Source of the DNA: Branchiibius cervicis
GTDB lineage: Bacteria > Actinomycetota > Actinomycetes > Actinomycetales > Dermatophilaceae
Direction of reading: 5' to 3'
Length of the DNA: 64,000 nucleotides
Assembly: GCF_042661605.1 (NCBI RefSeq)
Contig: NZ_JBHSWJ010000002.1
Coordinates: 2,604,001-2,668,000, forward strand
Both the position numbers and the translations under genes were made by a program. Under the pieces are notes generated by a model. It was not told where the DNA came from and ran no database searches. It was given only the letters and a program-made list of their open reading frames with translations. Positions 25,521 through 34,021 of this stretch are shown in pieces; the stretch's first letter is position 1; every line of letters begins with the position of its first letter.

Positions 25521-26333
25521 GTGGCTGACACCCAGGAACCCTTCGAACTCGCCCAGGCGGCTGCCGACGTCATCGCCGACCGCACCGGAATCGCCGCCCA
25601 TGATGTGGCGCTGGTGCTGGGATCCGGCTGGGGTAAGACGGCCGACCTGATCGGACCGACGCTGGCCACCATCGAAAACACCGATTTGCCCGGTTTCAAA
25701 CCGGCCGCCGTCGCCGGTCATACCGGAACGGTTCGTTCGGTGCAGATCGGTGAAACCGACCGTCGCGCATTGGTCTTCGGCACCCGCACGCACTTCTACG
25801 AGGACCGCGGAGTGCGAGCCGTCGTCCACCCGGTCCGCACCGCAGCGGCCGCCGGATGCCGGACGATCGTGCTCACCAACGGGTGCGGCGGGTTGAACAA
25901 GGACTGGGGCCCCGGCACACCGGTGCTCATCCGCGACCACATCAACCTGACCGCGGCCTCGCCGATCGAGGGTGCGAATTTCGTCGACCTCACCGACCTC
26001 TACGCCCAGGAACTGCGTGACATCGCCCACACCGTCGATGCGTCGCTGGCCGAAGGCGTCTACGCCCAGTTCCGCGGCCCGCATTACGAAACCCCCGCCG
26101 AGGTGAAAATGGCCGGGATCATGGGCGCCGACCTGGTCGGGATGTCCACCACCCTGGAGGCCATCGCGGCCCGCCAGGCCGGTATGAAGGTCCTGGGCAT
26201 CTCCCTGGTGACCAACCTCGCCGCCGGGGTCAGCGACCAGCCGCTGTCCCACCAGGAGGTGATCGAGGCCGGCCAGGCCGCGGCCGCCCGATGCGGAGAC
26301 CTGCTGGCCAACGTGATCCGGAGGTTGTCGTGA
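25521..26333 (+). CDS. punA: purine nucleoside phosphorylase
   Basis: The 270-residue enzyme splits purine (deoxy)ribonucleosides with phosphate to base and (deoxy)ribose 1-phosphate. It is the trimeric type: LVLGSGWGKTADLI, THFYEDRG, LTNGCGGLN, YAQFRGPHYETPAE and GMSTTLEAIAAR are all present. Its stop overlaps the start of the next gene (GTGA), so the sugar phosphate and a phosphosugar mutase are made together. It complements the cytidine, thymidine and adenosine enzymes encoded at 37493-40562. Confidence 0.95.
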   Translation: MADTQEPFELAQAAADVIADRTGIAAHDVALVLGSGWGKTADLIGPTLATIENTDLPGFKPAAVAGHTGTVRSVQIGETDRRALVFGTRTHFYEDRGVRAVVHPVRTAAAAGCRTIVLTNGCGGLNKDWGPGTPVLIRDHINLTAASPIEGANFVDLTDLYAQELRDIAHTVDASLAEGVYAQFRGPHYETPAEVKMAGIMGADLVGMSTTLEAIAARQAGMKVLGISLVTNLAAGVSDQPLSHQEVIEAGQAAAARCGDLLANVIRRLS

Positions 26334-27889
26334 CGCTGCGCGAAGAGGCCGAGGCCTGGATCGCCGACGACCCCGACCCGGCGACCCGCGCCGAACTGAC
26401 CGCGCTGCTGGACGACGACGGCGAGTTGTCGGACCGGTTCAGCGGGTTGCTCGACTTCGGGACCGCCGGGCTGCGTGGTGCCCTGGGTGCCGGTCCGAAC
26501 CGGATGAACCGCGTCGTCGTACGCCGAGTGGCAGCCGGCCTGGTCCGTTACCTCGGCGTGGAGCCGGCCCTGGTGATCGGGTACGACGCCCGGCACAACT
26601 CGGATGTCTTCGCCCGCGATACCGCGGCGGTCACCGTCGCTGCCGGTGGTCACGCGATGTTGCTGCCCAGGCCGCTACCCACGCCGGTCCTTGCCTACGC
26701 GATCCGCGTCCTCGGTGCCGACGCCGGGGTCATGGTCACCGCGAGCCACAACCCGCCGCAGGACAACGGTTACAAGGTCTACCTCGGCGACGGCAGCCAG
26801 ATCGTGCCACCGGCCGACGAGCAGATCAAAGCACTCATCGCCCCTCGCGCAGCCGACGTACCCGTGGCGGACGACGGCTGGCAGACCCTCGGCGACGACA
26901 TCGTGGAGGCCTACCTCGAGGACGTCGTCCGGGTGGTCGCACCCGGTTCCCCGCGCGACCTGAGGGTGATCCACACCGCGCTGCACGGCGTCGGCTCACA
27001 GATCGTGCTCGACGCGTTCGAAGCGGCCGGGTTCCCGGCGCCCATCCCGGTGACGGCCCAGCAACAGCCCGACCCGGACTTCCCCACCGTCGCGTTCCCC
27101 AATCCTGAAGAGGCCGGTGCCATCGACCTCGCGCTGGAGACGGCCCGGCAGCAGGACGCCGACCTGGTCATCGCCAACGATCCGGACGCGGATCGGTGCG
27201 CGGTCGCCGTACGTGACGTGGACGGCTGGCGGATGCTGCGCGGCGACGAGGTCGGCGCGCTGCTCGGATACCACCTGCTCTCGCGCGGGGTGCCGGACGG
27301 CGCTGTGTTCGCCAACTCGGTCGTGTCCTCCCGGCTGCTCGCGGCGATGGCGCACGCACACGGTGTCCGCCACCAGGAGACGCTCACCGGCTTCAAGTGG
27401 ATCAGCCGGGTCCCCGGTCTGGTCTACGGCTACGAGGAGGCGCTGGGCTACTGCGTGGACCCCGAGCGGGTCCGGGACAAGGACGGCGTCAGCGCGGCGC
27501 TGCTGGTGGCCGAACTCGCCGCGACCCTCAAGGCCGAAGACCGCACGCTGATCGACGTCCTGCGCGAACTGGACGTGCGGTACGGCGCGCACGTCACCGA
27601 CAGTTTCTCGATCCGCGGCGCCGGACTACCGGCGTCGCTGGTGGAGCAGCCCCCGACCGAGATCGCCGGAATCGTCGTGAGCGGGTTCGAGGATCTTTCC
27701 GCTGGTGGTGAGCTGCCGCCGACCGAGGGGATCCGGATCCACCTGGCCGACCGGACCCGCATCATCATCCGGCCCAGTGGTACCGAACCGAAGCTGAAGG
27801 TCTACCTCGAGGCGATCGATGACTCCCGCGAGGTCGCCGTCCAGCACCTCGCGGCCGTGACCGACGCGGTGCGCGCACTGCTCAGCTGA
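26330..27889 (+). CDS. pmmB: phospho-sugar mutase (phosphomannomutase/phosphopentomutase type)
   Basis: The 519-residue alpha-D-phosphohexomutase starts at GTG 26330 with GGAGG upstream and overlaps punA. Motifs in order: phosphoserine loop VTASHNPPQDNGYKVY, metal loop NDPDADRCAVA, sugar loop GYEEALGYCVD and phosphate loop RPSGTEPKLKVYLE. Genes of this type next to punA and deoC are often annotated pmmB and may convert (deoxy)ribose 1-phosphate to the 5-phosphate used by DeoC. Hexose 1-phosphates are the other likely substrates. Confidence 0.93.
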   Translation: MTLREEAEAWIADDPDPATRAELTALLDDDGELSDRFSGLLDFGTAGLRGALGAGPNRMNRVVVRRVAAGLVRYLGVEPALVIGYDARHNSDVFARDTAAVTVAAGGHAMLLPRPLPTPVLAYAIRVLGADAGVMVTASHNPPQDNGYKVYLGDGSQIVPPADEQIKALIAPRAADVPVADDGWQTLGDDIVEAYLEDVVRVVAPGSPRDLRVIHTALHGVGSQIVLDAFEAAGFPAPIPVTAQQQPDPDFPTVAFPNPEEAGAIDLALETARQQDADLVIANDPDADRCAVAVRDVDGWRMLRGDEVGALLGYHLLSRGVPDGAVFANSVVSSRLLAAMAHAHGVRHQETLTGFKWISRVPGLVYGYEEALGYCVDPERVRDKDGVSAALLVAELAATLKAEDRTLIDVLRELDVRYGAHVTDSFSIRGAGLPASLVEQPPTEIAGIVVSGFEDLSAGGELPPTEGIRIHLADRTRIIIRPSGTEPKLKVYLEAIDDSREVAVQHLAAVTDAVRALLS

Positions 27890-28481
27890 GGATGCCGACG
27901 ACGATCAACACCACGGCTGCCGCCAGGGCGATGATCGAGGGCCAGGCCGGGCGGATCCTGACCTGCTCCTCCTGGGGTGCGAGCTGCCCCTGACGCACGG
28001 CACGCTCGTAATCCTCCTTGGCCGACTGGATCGTCCGGGCCATGGCCGAGGAGGAAGCGGGTGCCTCACGTAGGTCCTCGGCCGCCACCCGGCCCAGGCC
28101 CAGGCCGCTGCCGCCACCGGAGCGGACCGCGCCGCGCGCGCTCGGTCGTTGGGTGGTGATCGCCCACGATCCCCAGCCGCGCCCGTCGGCGGCGAAGATC
28201 TTCAGATTCCAACGGCTTTCGATCAGATCGACGACCGGCCAGGTGAGGTCGACGTCGCGCACGATGTTGTGCAGTCCGACACCGCCGGTCGCCAGGATCA
28301 GACAGGGCCGCACGAAAACGGCCCACAGGATCAGAGCCACCGCGAGCAGGAAACACCCGGACTCCACATCCAGGCCGCCACGCCCGAAGGCGAAGAGCAC
28401 CCCGAGAAGGACGCAGAGCCCGATCAGCCCCCACCCGATGGCAAGGGAAGAGCCCTGCCGCACCACGCGGCGTACGTTCAT
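27882..28481 (-). CDS. PH-like domain membrane protein
   Basis: The 199-residue protein has two N-terminal membrane helices (about residues 15-34 and 39-57), a bacterial PH-like sheet domain (LATGGVGLHNIVRDVDLTWPVVDLIESRWNLKIFA), a Gly/Ser-rich linker, and one C-terminal helix (IIALAAAVVLIVVGI). It resembles the mycobacterial low-molecular-weight antigen 6 PH family, whose function is unknown. Its 3' end overlaps the mutase gene by 8 nt, tail to tail. Confidence 0.75.
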   Translation of the reverse strand: MNVRRVVRQGSSLAIGWGLIGLCVLLGVLFAFGRGGLDVESGCFLLAVALILWAVFVRPCLILATGGVGLHNIVRDVDLTWPVVDLIESRWNLKIFAADGRGWGSWAITTQRPSARGAVRSGGGSGLGLGRVAAEDLREAPASSSAMARTIQSAKEDYERAVRQGQLAPQEEQVRIRPAWPSIIALAAAVVLIVVGILS

Positions 28482-28486
28482 CGCGG

Positions 28487-29134
28487 TCAGTAGCCGGTGG
28501 ACGTTTCGCCCGCGAGCACCGCGCGGCTGCCGGACACGCCGAGCCGGGTGGCCCCGGCCGCGACCATGGCCTCCGCCGTCGCGCGATCGCGGATGCCGCC
28601 CGAGGCCTTCACCTGCGCGCGGCCGGCGACCGTGCGAGCCATGAGCTCGACCGCGTGCACCGTCGCGCCGCCGGCGGGATGGAACCCGGTGGAGGTCTTC
28701 ACGAAGTCGGCGCCCGCCGCGACGGCGGCCTCGCAGACAGCCACGATCGCCTCGTCCGACAACGCCGCGGACTCGATGATCACCTTGAGGACCGCATCGG
28801 GTACGGCGGCCCGAACCTGTGCGATGTCGGCGCCGACTGCGTCGTACTCCCCCGCGACTGCTGCTCCGACATCGATCACCATGTCGACCTCATCGGCGCC
28901 CTGCGCCACCGCGAGCGCTGCCTCGGCGGCTTTGATCGAGGAGTGGTGCTTGCCGCTGGGAAACCCGGCCACCACCGCGAGCTTCAGGTCATCGGGCAGC
29001 TTCAGGGGCAGCATGCTCGGCGACACGCACACCGAATACGTGCCGAGCTCCTCGGCTTCGTCGATCAGCGCCTGCACGTCGGCGGCCGTTGCTTCGGGTT
29101 TGAGCAGGGTGTGGTCGATCATCGCTGCCAGCAT
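28487..29134 (-). CDS. deoC: deoxyribose-phosphate aldolase
   Basis: The 215-residue aldolase splits deoxyribose 5-phosphate into acetaldehyde and glyceraldehyde 3-phosphate. The Schiff-base lysine lies in DFVKTSTGFHPAGG and the proton-relay lysine in VKASGGIRD. It starts at ATG 29134 (LAAMIDHTLLKPEAT); a longer frame upstream would run through the promoter. It completes the path that begins with the nucleoside phosphorylases. Confidence 0.95.
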   Translation of the reverse strand: MLAAMIDHTLLKPEATAADVQALIDEAEELGTYSVCVSPSMLPLKLPDDLKLAVVAGFPSGKHHSSIKAAEAALAVAQGADEVDMVIDVGAAVAGEYDAVGADIAQVRAAVPDAVLKVIIESAALSDEAIVAVCEAAVAAGADFVKTSTGFHPAGGATVHAVELMARTVAGRAQVKASGGIRDRATAEAMVAAGATRLGVSGSRAVLAGETSTGY

Positions 29135-29161
29135 GAACGCCACCCTAGCTAGGCTGCGCGT
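29135..29161. promoter_or_regulatory. divergent leaderless promoters of deoC and the DUF4129 cluster
   Basis: In the 27-nt gap, TAGGGT (complement of 29142-29147) lies 7 nt before the deoC ATG, and TAGGCT (29150-29155) lies 6 nt before ATG 29162. AGGGTGG upstream of deoC could also act as a ribosome site on a leadered transcript. Confidence 0.5.
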
Positions 29162-30136
29162 ATGAGCCAGGGCTGGACGCCACCAGAGGGGACCCCGCCG
29201 CAGGGTGCACACGGCACGCCGCAGTGGGGGCAGGCGGCGCCGATGATGCCCTACCAACCGATGCCGCTGAGTCCCAAACCCGGCGTGATCCCCTTGCGAC
29301 CGCTGACCCTCGGCGACATCTGGGAGGGCGCGGTCGCCACCATCCGCGGCAATCCGACTGCCACGATCGGCCTGTCGCTCATCGTGACCTTGGTCGCCGC
29401 GATCCCGTCGGTGCTGGCCGTGGCCTTGCTGTCGCAAGTGAGCTTCGACGGCGGTATCGAGAGCGACGCGCGCGGCGTGATCGTGCAAGCCGGCGGGTAC
29501 GTGCTGGACAGCTTGGCGGGGATAGTCCTCGCCGGGATGCTGGTGTTCGTCCTGTCCGAAGCGGTCCTGGGCCGGCGCTGCAGCATCGGCGCCGCCTGGC
29601 AGGGCGTCCGGTCGCGCATCCTGCCCCTGATCGGTCTGGCGCTGATCCTCGCGGCACTCACCGCGGTCGTCGGTGGCCTCCTGGTCGGGCTCATCGTCCT
29701 CCTGGCCAACACCCTTGATGGCGCGGTGGTCGTGGCCATCGCCATCCCGCTGGCGCTCGCGGTGGGCGCGGCCGTGGTGTTCTTCTGGACCCGGTGGTCA
29801 CTCGCCGCTCCTGCGGTCGTACTCGAGCGGGCCGGGCCGATCGCCGCGCTGAAGCGGTCGTGGACCCTGTCGCGCAGCCAGTTCTGGCGGATTCTCGGGA
29901 TCTCGTTGCTGACCCGGATCGTGGTGGGAATGGTCAGCGGGCTGGCCACCACTCCCGTCGCGTTCCTCGCGATCGGCGTCGGCGGTACGGTCGGCCTCAC
30001 CGTGACGACGATCTGGTCCGCGATCGTCGGCGGTGTCCTCGCGCCGTTCTCCGCGAACGTGACGGGTCTGCTCTACATCGACGAACGGATCCGCAAGGAA
30101 GCGCTGGACGTGACCTTGATGGCAGCCGCTTCGTGA
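29162..30136 (+). CDS. multi-pass membrane protein, glycerophosphodiesterase-membrane-domain type
   Basis: The 324-residue protein has a Pro/Gln-rich cytoplasmic head (about residues 1-45), then PLTLGDIWEGAVATIRGNP, an interface helix typical of this family, and six hydrophobic helices. The loop RSWTLSRSQFWRILG between helices 4 and 5 is also typical. The function is unknown. It opens a four-gene overlapping operon with DUF4129, DUF4350 and MoxR genes, so it may be a membrane partner of that system. Confidence 0.8.
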   Translation: MSQGWTPPEGTPPQGAHGTPQWGQAAPMMPYQPMPLSPKPGVIPLRPLTLGDIWEGAVATIRGNPTATIGLSLIVTLVAAIPSVLAVALLSQVSFDGGIESDARGVIVQAGGYVLDSLAGIVLAGMLVFVLSEAVLGRRCSIGAAWQGVRSRILPLIGLALILAALTAVVGGLLVGLIVLLANTLDGAVVVAIAIPLALAVGAAVVFFWTRWSLAAPAVVLERAGPIAALKRSWTLSRSQFWRILGISLLTRIVVGMVSGLATTPVAFLAIGVGGTVGLTVTTIWSAIVGGVLAPFSANVTGLLYIDERIRKEALDVTLMAAAS

Positions 30137-30729
30137 TCGACCCCGATCACGCCCGCGACCTGCTCCGGCGGGAGTTGGCCAATCCGGAGTACGCGCCGCA
30201 GCGCAACTGGCTGCAGGAGGCGAAGGACTGGATCATCGAGCACGTCCTGGATCCGATTCTGCGCCATGCGAGTTCCGCGCCCGGCATCGTGGTGGCCGTC
30301 CTGCTGGTGCTGTTGGCGATTGCCGTCGGCTACTCCCTCACCCGGTTCCGCGCCCGCCGTGCCGCGCCCGAGTCGGTCGGGGACGTGGTGTTCACCGATG
30401 CGACCGCCACCGCCGCCCGGTTGCGCGCCAGCGCCGCCGCTGCCGCCCTACGGGGTGACTTCACCGGGGCCTATCTGGACTACTTCCGGGCGCTGGCCCG
30501 CAGCGGCCAGGAGCGCGCACTGGTGCCCGCCGATCCCGGCCTGACGGCCCACGAGCTCGGCCGGCCGCTGGCGGACCACTTCCCGGCCGAGTCGGGTGAG
30601 ATCGAGCGCGCGGCAGACGGATTCGATCTCTTCCGGTACGGCGAGGTGCCGGCTTCCGAGGCTGACGTCACCCGGATCCGAGGGCTGGATGAGCGCCTGC
30701 GAGCCGCCCGCCCCGTGGTGACCACGTGA
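30133..30729 (+). CDS. DUF4129 domain membrane protein
   Basis: The 198-residue product starts at GTG 30133, overlapping the previous stop (GTGA). One membrane helix (IVVAVLLVLLAIAVGYSL) separates a short N-terminal part (LRRELANPEYAPQRNWLQ, a typical DUF4129 opening) from a cytoplasmic DUF4129 domain (RGDFTGAYLDYFRALARSGQ, TAHELGRPLADHFP). These proteins accompany MoxR/DUF58 systems; their biochemical role is unknown. Confidence 0.85.
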   Translation: MIDPDHARDLLRRELANPEYAPQRNWLQEAKDWIIEHVLDPILRHASSAPGIVVAVLLVLLAIAVGYSLTRFRARRAAPESVGDVVFTDATATAARLRASAAAAALRGDFTGAYLDYFRALARSGQERALVPADPGLTAHELGRPLADHFPAESGEIERAADGFDLFRYGEVPASEADVTRIRGLDERLRAARPVVTT

Positions 30730-31781
30730 AGCGGCATCCCTGGGCGTTCTGGGGAGTCGTCGTGCTGCTGCTGATCGTGGTCTCGGTGTTCCTCGCCAGC
30801 CGTCAAACCAGCAACGCGACCCCGTTCGACCCCGATAACCCGGCTCCCGCCGGCGGGCGGGCCATCGCCCGGGTGCTGGACCAGACCGGGGTCGACGTCA
30901 CCCCGGTGCGCAGCATGGCCGACCTGATGGGGACCCAGTCCTCCCCGCAGGACACGCTCCTGATCAGTGATCCCGACATGCTCGATGCAGCACAGCTGCG
31001 GGACATCGAGAAGCGGTTCGCCTCGGCGTACCGCATCGTGCTGCTCGCTCCCGACCCGGAAGTCCTGGAGTTGCCGGTCGGGTACGGCTTCGACAAGGGC
31101 GACGGCTGCACCATCGACTGGCTCGACGGGCTGCGCTCAGCAGAGCGTCCCACCGACGTCACGTACGACGATTCGACCGGGCAGGCCTGCTTGGATCGCG
31201 CACACGGTTATGCCGCAGTGCAGCTCGACGACAACGTGCTGCTGCTGGGCGCGACCGGAGCGATCGCCAACGACAGCGTGCTGAATGCCGACAACGCTGC
31301 CATCGGTCTGCGTGCCCTCGGTGGGTCCAAGCACCTGCTGTGGTTCAGCGGCGACGCCACCGTGGGCGGCGGACGGGCCGGCGGGTTGCCCTGGCCGGAC
31401 TGGTGGAGTCCGATGATCGCGGTCCTGGCCGCGGCAACCGTCGCGCTGATGCTGTGGCGCGGCCGCCGGCTCGGGCGACTGGTCCGCGAGCCGCTGCCGG
31501 TCGTCGTACCCGCACAGGAGACGACGAACGCGCGCGGGCGGCTCTACCGCAAGGCCAAGGACACCGACCGCGCCGCCCAGGCGTTGCGGGAAGCAACACG
31601 CACCCGGGTTTCGGCCTACCTCGGCAGCCCCGACGTGGTGCGCGCCGCAGCCAGCCGGACGGGACGGCCGGAGCAGGAGATCGCCACCTTGTTGCTCGAC
31701 GGACCCGTCGCCGGGGACGCCGAACTAGTCCACCTCGCACACGAACTCACCACCCTGGAAAGGCAGGTCCGACCGCAATGA
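30726..31781 (+). CDS. DUF4350 domain membrane protein
   Basis: The 351-residue product starts at GTG 30726, overlapping the DUF4129 stop (GTGA). One N-terminal helix (FWGVVVLLLIVVSVFLAS) leads to an exported DUF4350 domain (NPAPAGGRAIARVLDQTGVDV, DTLLISDPDMLDAAQL), similar to a glutamine-amidotransferase-like fold. A second helix near residue 225 returns to a cytoplasmic tail (GRLYRKAKDTDRAAQALREATR). It belongs to the MoxR/DUF58 operon. Confidence 0.85.
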   Translation: MKRHPWAFWGVVVLLLIVVSVFLASRQTSNATPFDPDNPAPAGGRAIARVLDQTGVDVTPVRSMADLMGTQSSPQDTLLISDPDMLDAAQLRDIEKRFASAYRIVLLAPDPEVLELPVGYGFDKGDGCTIDWLDGLRSAERPTDVTYDDSTGQACLDRAHGYAAVQLDDNVLLLGATGAIANDSVLNADNAAIGLRALGGSKHLLWFSGDATVGGGRAGGLPWPDWWSPMIAVLAAATVALMLWRGRRLGRLVREPLPVVVPAQETTNARGRLYRKAKDTDRAAQALREATRTRVSAYLGSPDVVRAAASRTGRPEQEIATLLLDGPVAGDAELVHLAHELTTLERQVRPQ

Positions 31782-32728
31782 ACCAAGACCGGGCACGAGA
31801 GGCGTTGCTGGCTGTGCGCGCACAGGTCGGCCAGGCCGTCGTCGGGCAGGAGTCCGTCGTCACCAGTCTGATCATCGCGCTGCTCGCCAAGGGGCACGTG
31901 CTGCTCGAGGGTGTGCCGGGCGTGGCCAAGACGCTGCTGGTGCGCTCCCTGGCGGCGGCGATCGACCTGGACACCAAACGCGTCCAGTTCACCCCCGACC
32001 TGATGCCCGGAGACATCACCGGTTCGCTGGTATTCGACGCGGGCCGTTCGCAGTTCGACTTCCGGCCCGGGCCGGTCTTCACCAACCTGCTGCTGGCCGA
32101 TGAGATCAACCGCACCCCGCCGAAGACCCAGTCGGCGCTGCTGGAGGCCATGGAGGAGCGGCAGGTGACGGTCGACGGTGAGCCGCATCCGCTGCCGGAG
32201 CCGTTCCTGGTGTGCGCTACCCAGAACCCCGTCGAGTACGAAGGCACCTACCCGTTGCCCGAGGCGCAACTGGACCGGTTCCTGATGAAGGTAGTAGTCG
32301 ACCTACCGCCCCGCGACCAGGAGGTCACGGTGCTGATGCGGCACGCCGAGGGTTTCGACCCGCGCGACCTGAGTGCCATCCAACCCGTGGCCACGGCCGA
32401 GGACCTGGCCGCAGGGTCGGCGGCCGTGCGCACCGTGCATGTCGCGCCGGAGATCGCCGCGTACATCGTGGACATCGCCCGCGCGACCCGCACGTCACCA
32501 TCGCTGTCGCTCGGGGTGAGCCCGCGTGGCGCGACCGCACTGCTGCTGACCTCGCGCTGCTGGGCGTGGCTGCAGGGCCGCGACTTCGTGACACCCGACG
32601 ACGTGAAGACCATGTCGTATTCGACGCTGACGCACCGTCTTTCGCTACGCCCGGAGTCCGAGCTCGAAGGCGTCGGGGTGTCCGCCATCCTCGCCTCGGC
32701 GATCAACTCGGTCGCGGTTCCCCGCTGA
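31778..32728 (+). CDS. MoxR family AAA+ ATPase
   Basis: The 316-residue ATPase starts at ATG 31778 (ATGA overlap with the previous stop; GGAAAGGCAGG upstream). It shows VVGQESVVTSLIIALLAKGHVLLEG, Walker A GVPGVAKTLL, Walker B LLLADEINRTPPKTQSALLEAMEE and sensor 1 VCATQNPVEYEGTYPLPEAQLDRF, all classical MoxR text. It should act with the DUF58/VWA-like protein encoded next, as a chaperone-like pair at the membrane. Confidence 0.95.
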   Translation: MNQDRAREALLAVRAQVGQAVVGQESVVTSLIIALLAKGHVLLEGVPGVAKTLLVRSLAAAIDLDTKRVQFTPDLMPGDITGSLVFDAGRSQFDFRPGPVFTNLLLADEINRTPPKTQSALLEAMEERQVTVDGEPHPLPEPFLVCATQNPVEYEGTYPLPEAQLDRFLMKVVVDLPPRDQEVTVLMRHAEGFDPRDLSAIQPVATAEDLAAGSAAVRTVHVAPEIAAYIVDIARATRTSPSLSLGVSPRGATALLLTSRCWAWLQGRDFVTPDDVKTMSYSTLTHRLSLRPESELEGVGVSAILASAINSVAVPR

Positions 32729-32731
32729 CGA

Positions 32732-34021
32732 ATGGCGATCACCGGGCGCACCGTCGGCCTCGTCCTGCTGGGCGTGGTCGCTGTCCTGCTGTGGCCGTCG
32801 TTCGCCACGGTGGGCTGGTGGCTGCTCGCGGTTGCGTTGCTCGTGGTGGTCGATCTGCTGCTGGCCCGAGCGCGGGTGGATGTATCCCGGACCGACCCGC
32901 CGCAGATCAGGCTGGGCGAATCCGGCTCGTACGTCGTGACCTTGCGCAACGTGTCCGGTCGCCGTGCGCGCGGGATGATCCGCGAGGCGTGGCAGCCCTC
33001 CGCCGGAGCAACCGGCGAACGCCACCCTTTCGACCTGCCGCCCGGCGAGGGTGAACGGTTTACCGTGACCCTGACACCGACGCGGCGAGGCGATCGGCGA
33101 GCGGACCACTGCGCGTTACGGATTCGAGGTCCGCTGGGTCTGGCGGCGCGGCAGCGATCCGTCCCGATGACCCTGTCCGTCCGTTGCCTGCCGGCCTTCC
33201 CCAGTCGCCGGGTGCTGCCCAGCAAACTGCGGCAGTTGCGCGAGATCGACGGCAACTCCGCTGTGCAGCTCCGCGGCCAGGGCACCGAGTTCGACTCGCT
33301 GCGCGACTACGTCGACGGTGACGACGTCCGCAGCATCGACTGGCGCGCCACCGCTCGTCGTCAGCACCCGGTGGTGCGCACGTGGCGACCCGAGCGTGAC
33401 CGTCGCGTGGTGATCGTGCTGGACACCTCCCGCACCAGCGCATCCCGGGTGCTCGACACTCCGCGCCTGGATCACAGCATGGACGCCGCGCTCCTGCTCA
33501 CGGCGTTGGCTTCCCGCGCCGGTGACCGCATCTCGATTGCCCTGGGCGATCAACAGGTCCGCGCCCGGATCACCGGTGTCAGCGACCGCGCCGCGCTCAT
33601 GCACGAGACCGTGACGACCATGGCCGGTATCGAACCGGCTCTTGTGGAAGCGAACTGGAGCCGCCTGGCCGGTACGGTGCAGCAGTTGTCACGGACCCGG
33701 GCACTCGTCGTACTCCTGACTGCTCTGGAGCCGGCGGTGGTGCGCGAGAGCCTGCTACCGGTCCTGCCCGTGTTGACCGCACACCACCGGGTGGTCGTGG
33801 CTGCCGTGGGCGACCCCGGCGTGGCGGCGATGGCTACGGACCGTGGTGATGCCAAGGCGGTGTACGACGCCGCCGCGGCCGAGCGAACCCAGCAGTTGCG
33901 CCGGGCCGCCGCTGAGTCGCTGCAGCGAGCCGGCGCAACCGTGTTGGACGAGGCGCCCGGCGTGTTACCAGTCGCTCTGGTCGATCACTACTTACAGCTC
34001 AAGCGGGCTGGCCTGTGGTAA
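32732..34021 (+). CDS. DUF58 domain protein
   Basis: The 429-residue protein has two N-terminal helices (about 8-20 and 24-43), an exported or juxtamembrane beta domain, and the DUF58 signature RDYVDGDDVRSIDWRATARRQHPVVRTWRPER, which opens a VWA-like fold (VVIVLDTSRTSASR). DUF58 proteins pair with MoxR ATPases. The 3' end overlaps the convergent siderophore-interacting gene by 23 nt. Confidence 0.92.
   Translation: MAITGRTVGLVLLGVVAVLLWPSFATVGWWLLAVALLVVVDLLLARARVDVSRTDPPQIRLGESGSYVVTLRNVSGRRARGMIREAWQPSAGATGERHPFDLPPGEGERFTVTLTPTRRGDRRADHCALRIRGPLGLAARQRSVPMTLSVRCLPAFPSRRVLPSKLRQLREIDGNSAVQLRGQGTEFDSLRDYVDGDDVRSIDWRATARRQHPVVRTWRPERDRRVVIVLDTSRTSASRVLDTPRLDHSMDAALLLTALASRAGDRISIALGDQQVRARITGVSDRAALMHETVTTMAGIEPALVEANWSRLAGTVQQLSRTRALVVLLTALEPAVVRESLLPVLPVLTAHHRVVVAAVGDPGVAAMATDRGDAKAVYDAAAAERTQQLRRAAAESLQRAGATVLDEAPGVLPVALVDHYLQLKRAGLW

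Noticed and set aside
30726..32728. Extended MoxR frame beginning at 31340
   Set aside because: The first part overlaps DUF4350 in another frame and is Arg-rich filler. ATG 31778 with its ATGA overlap and ribosome site is the natural start.
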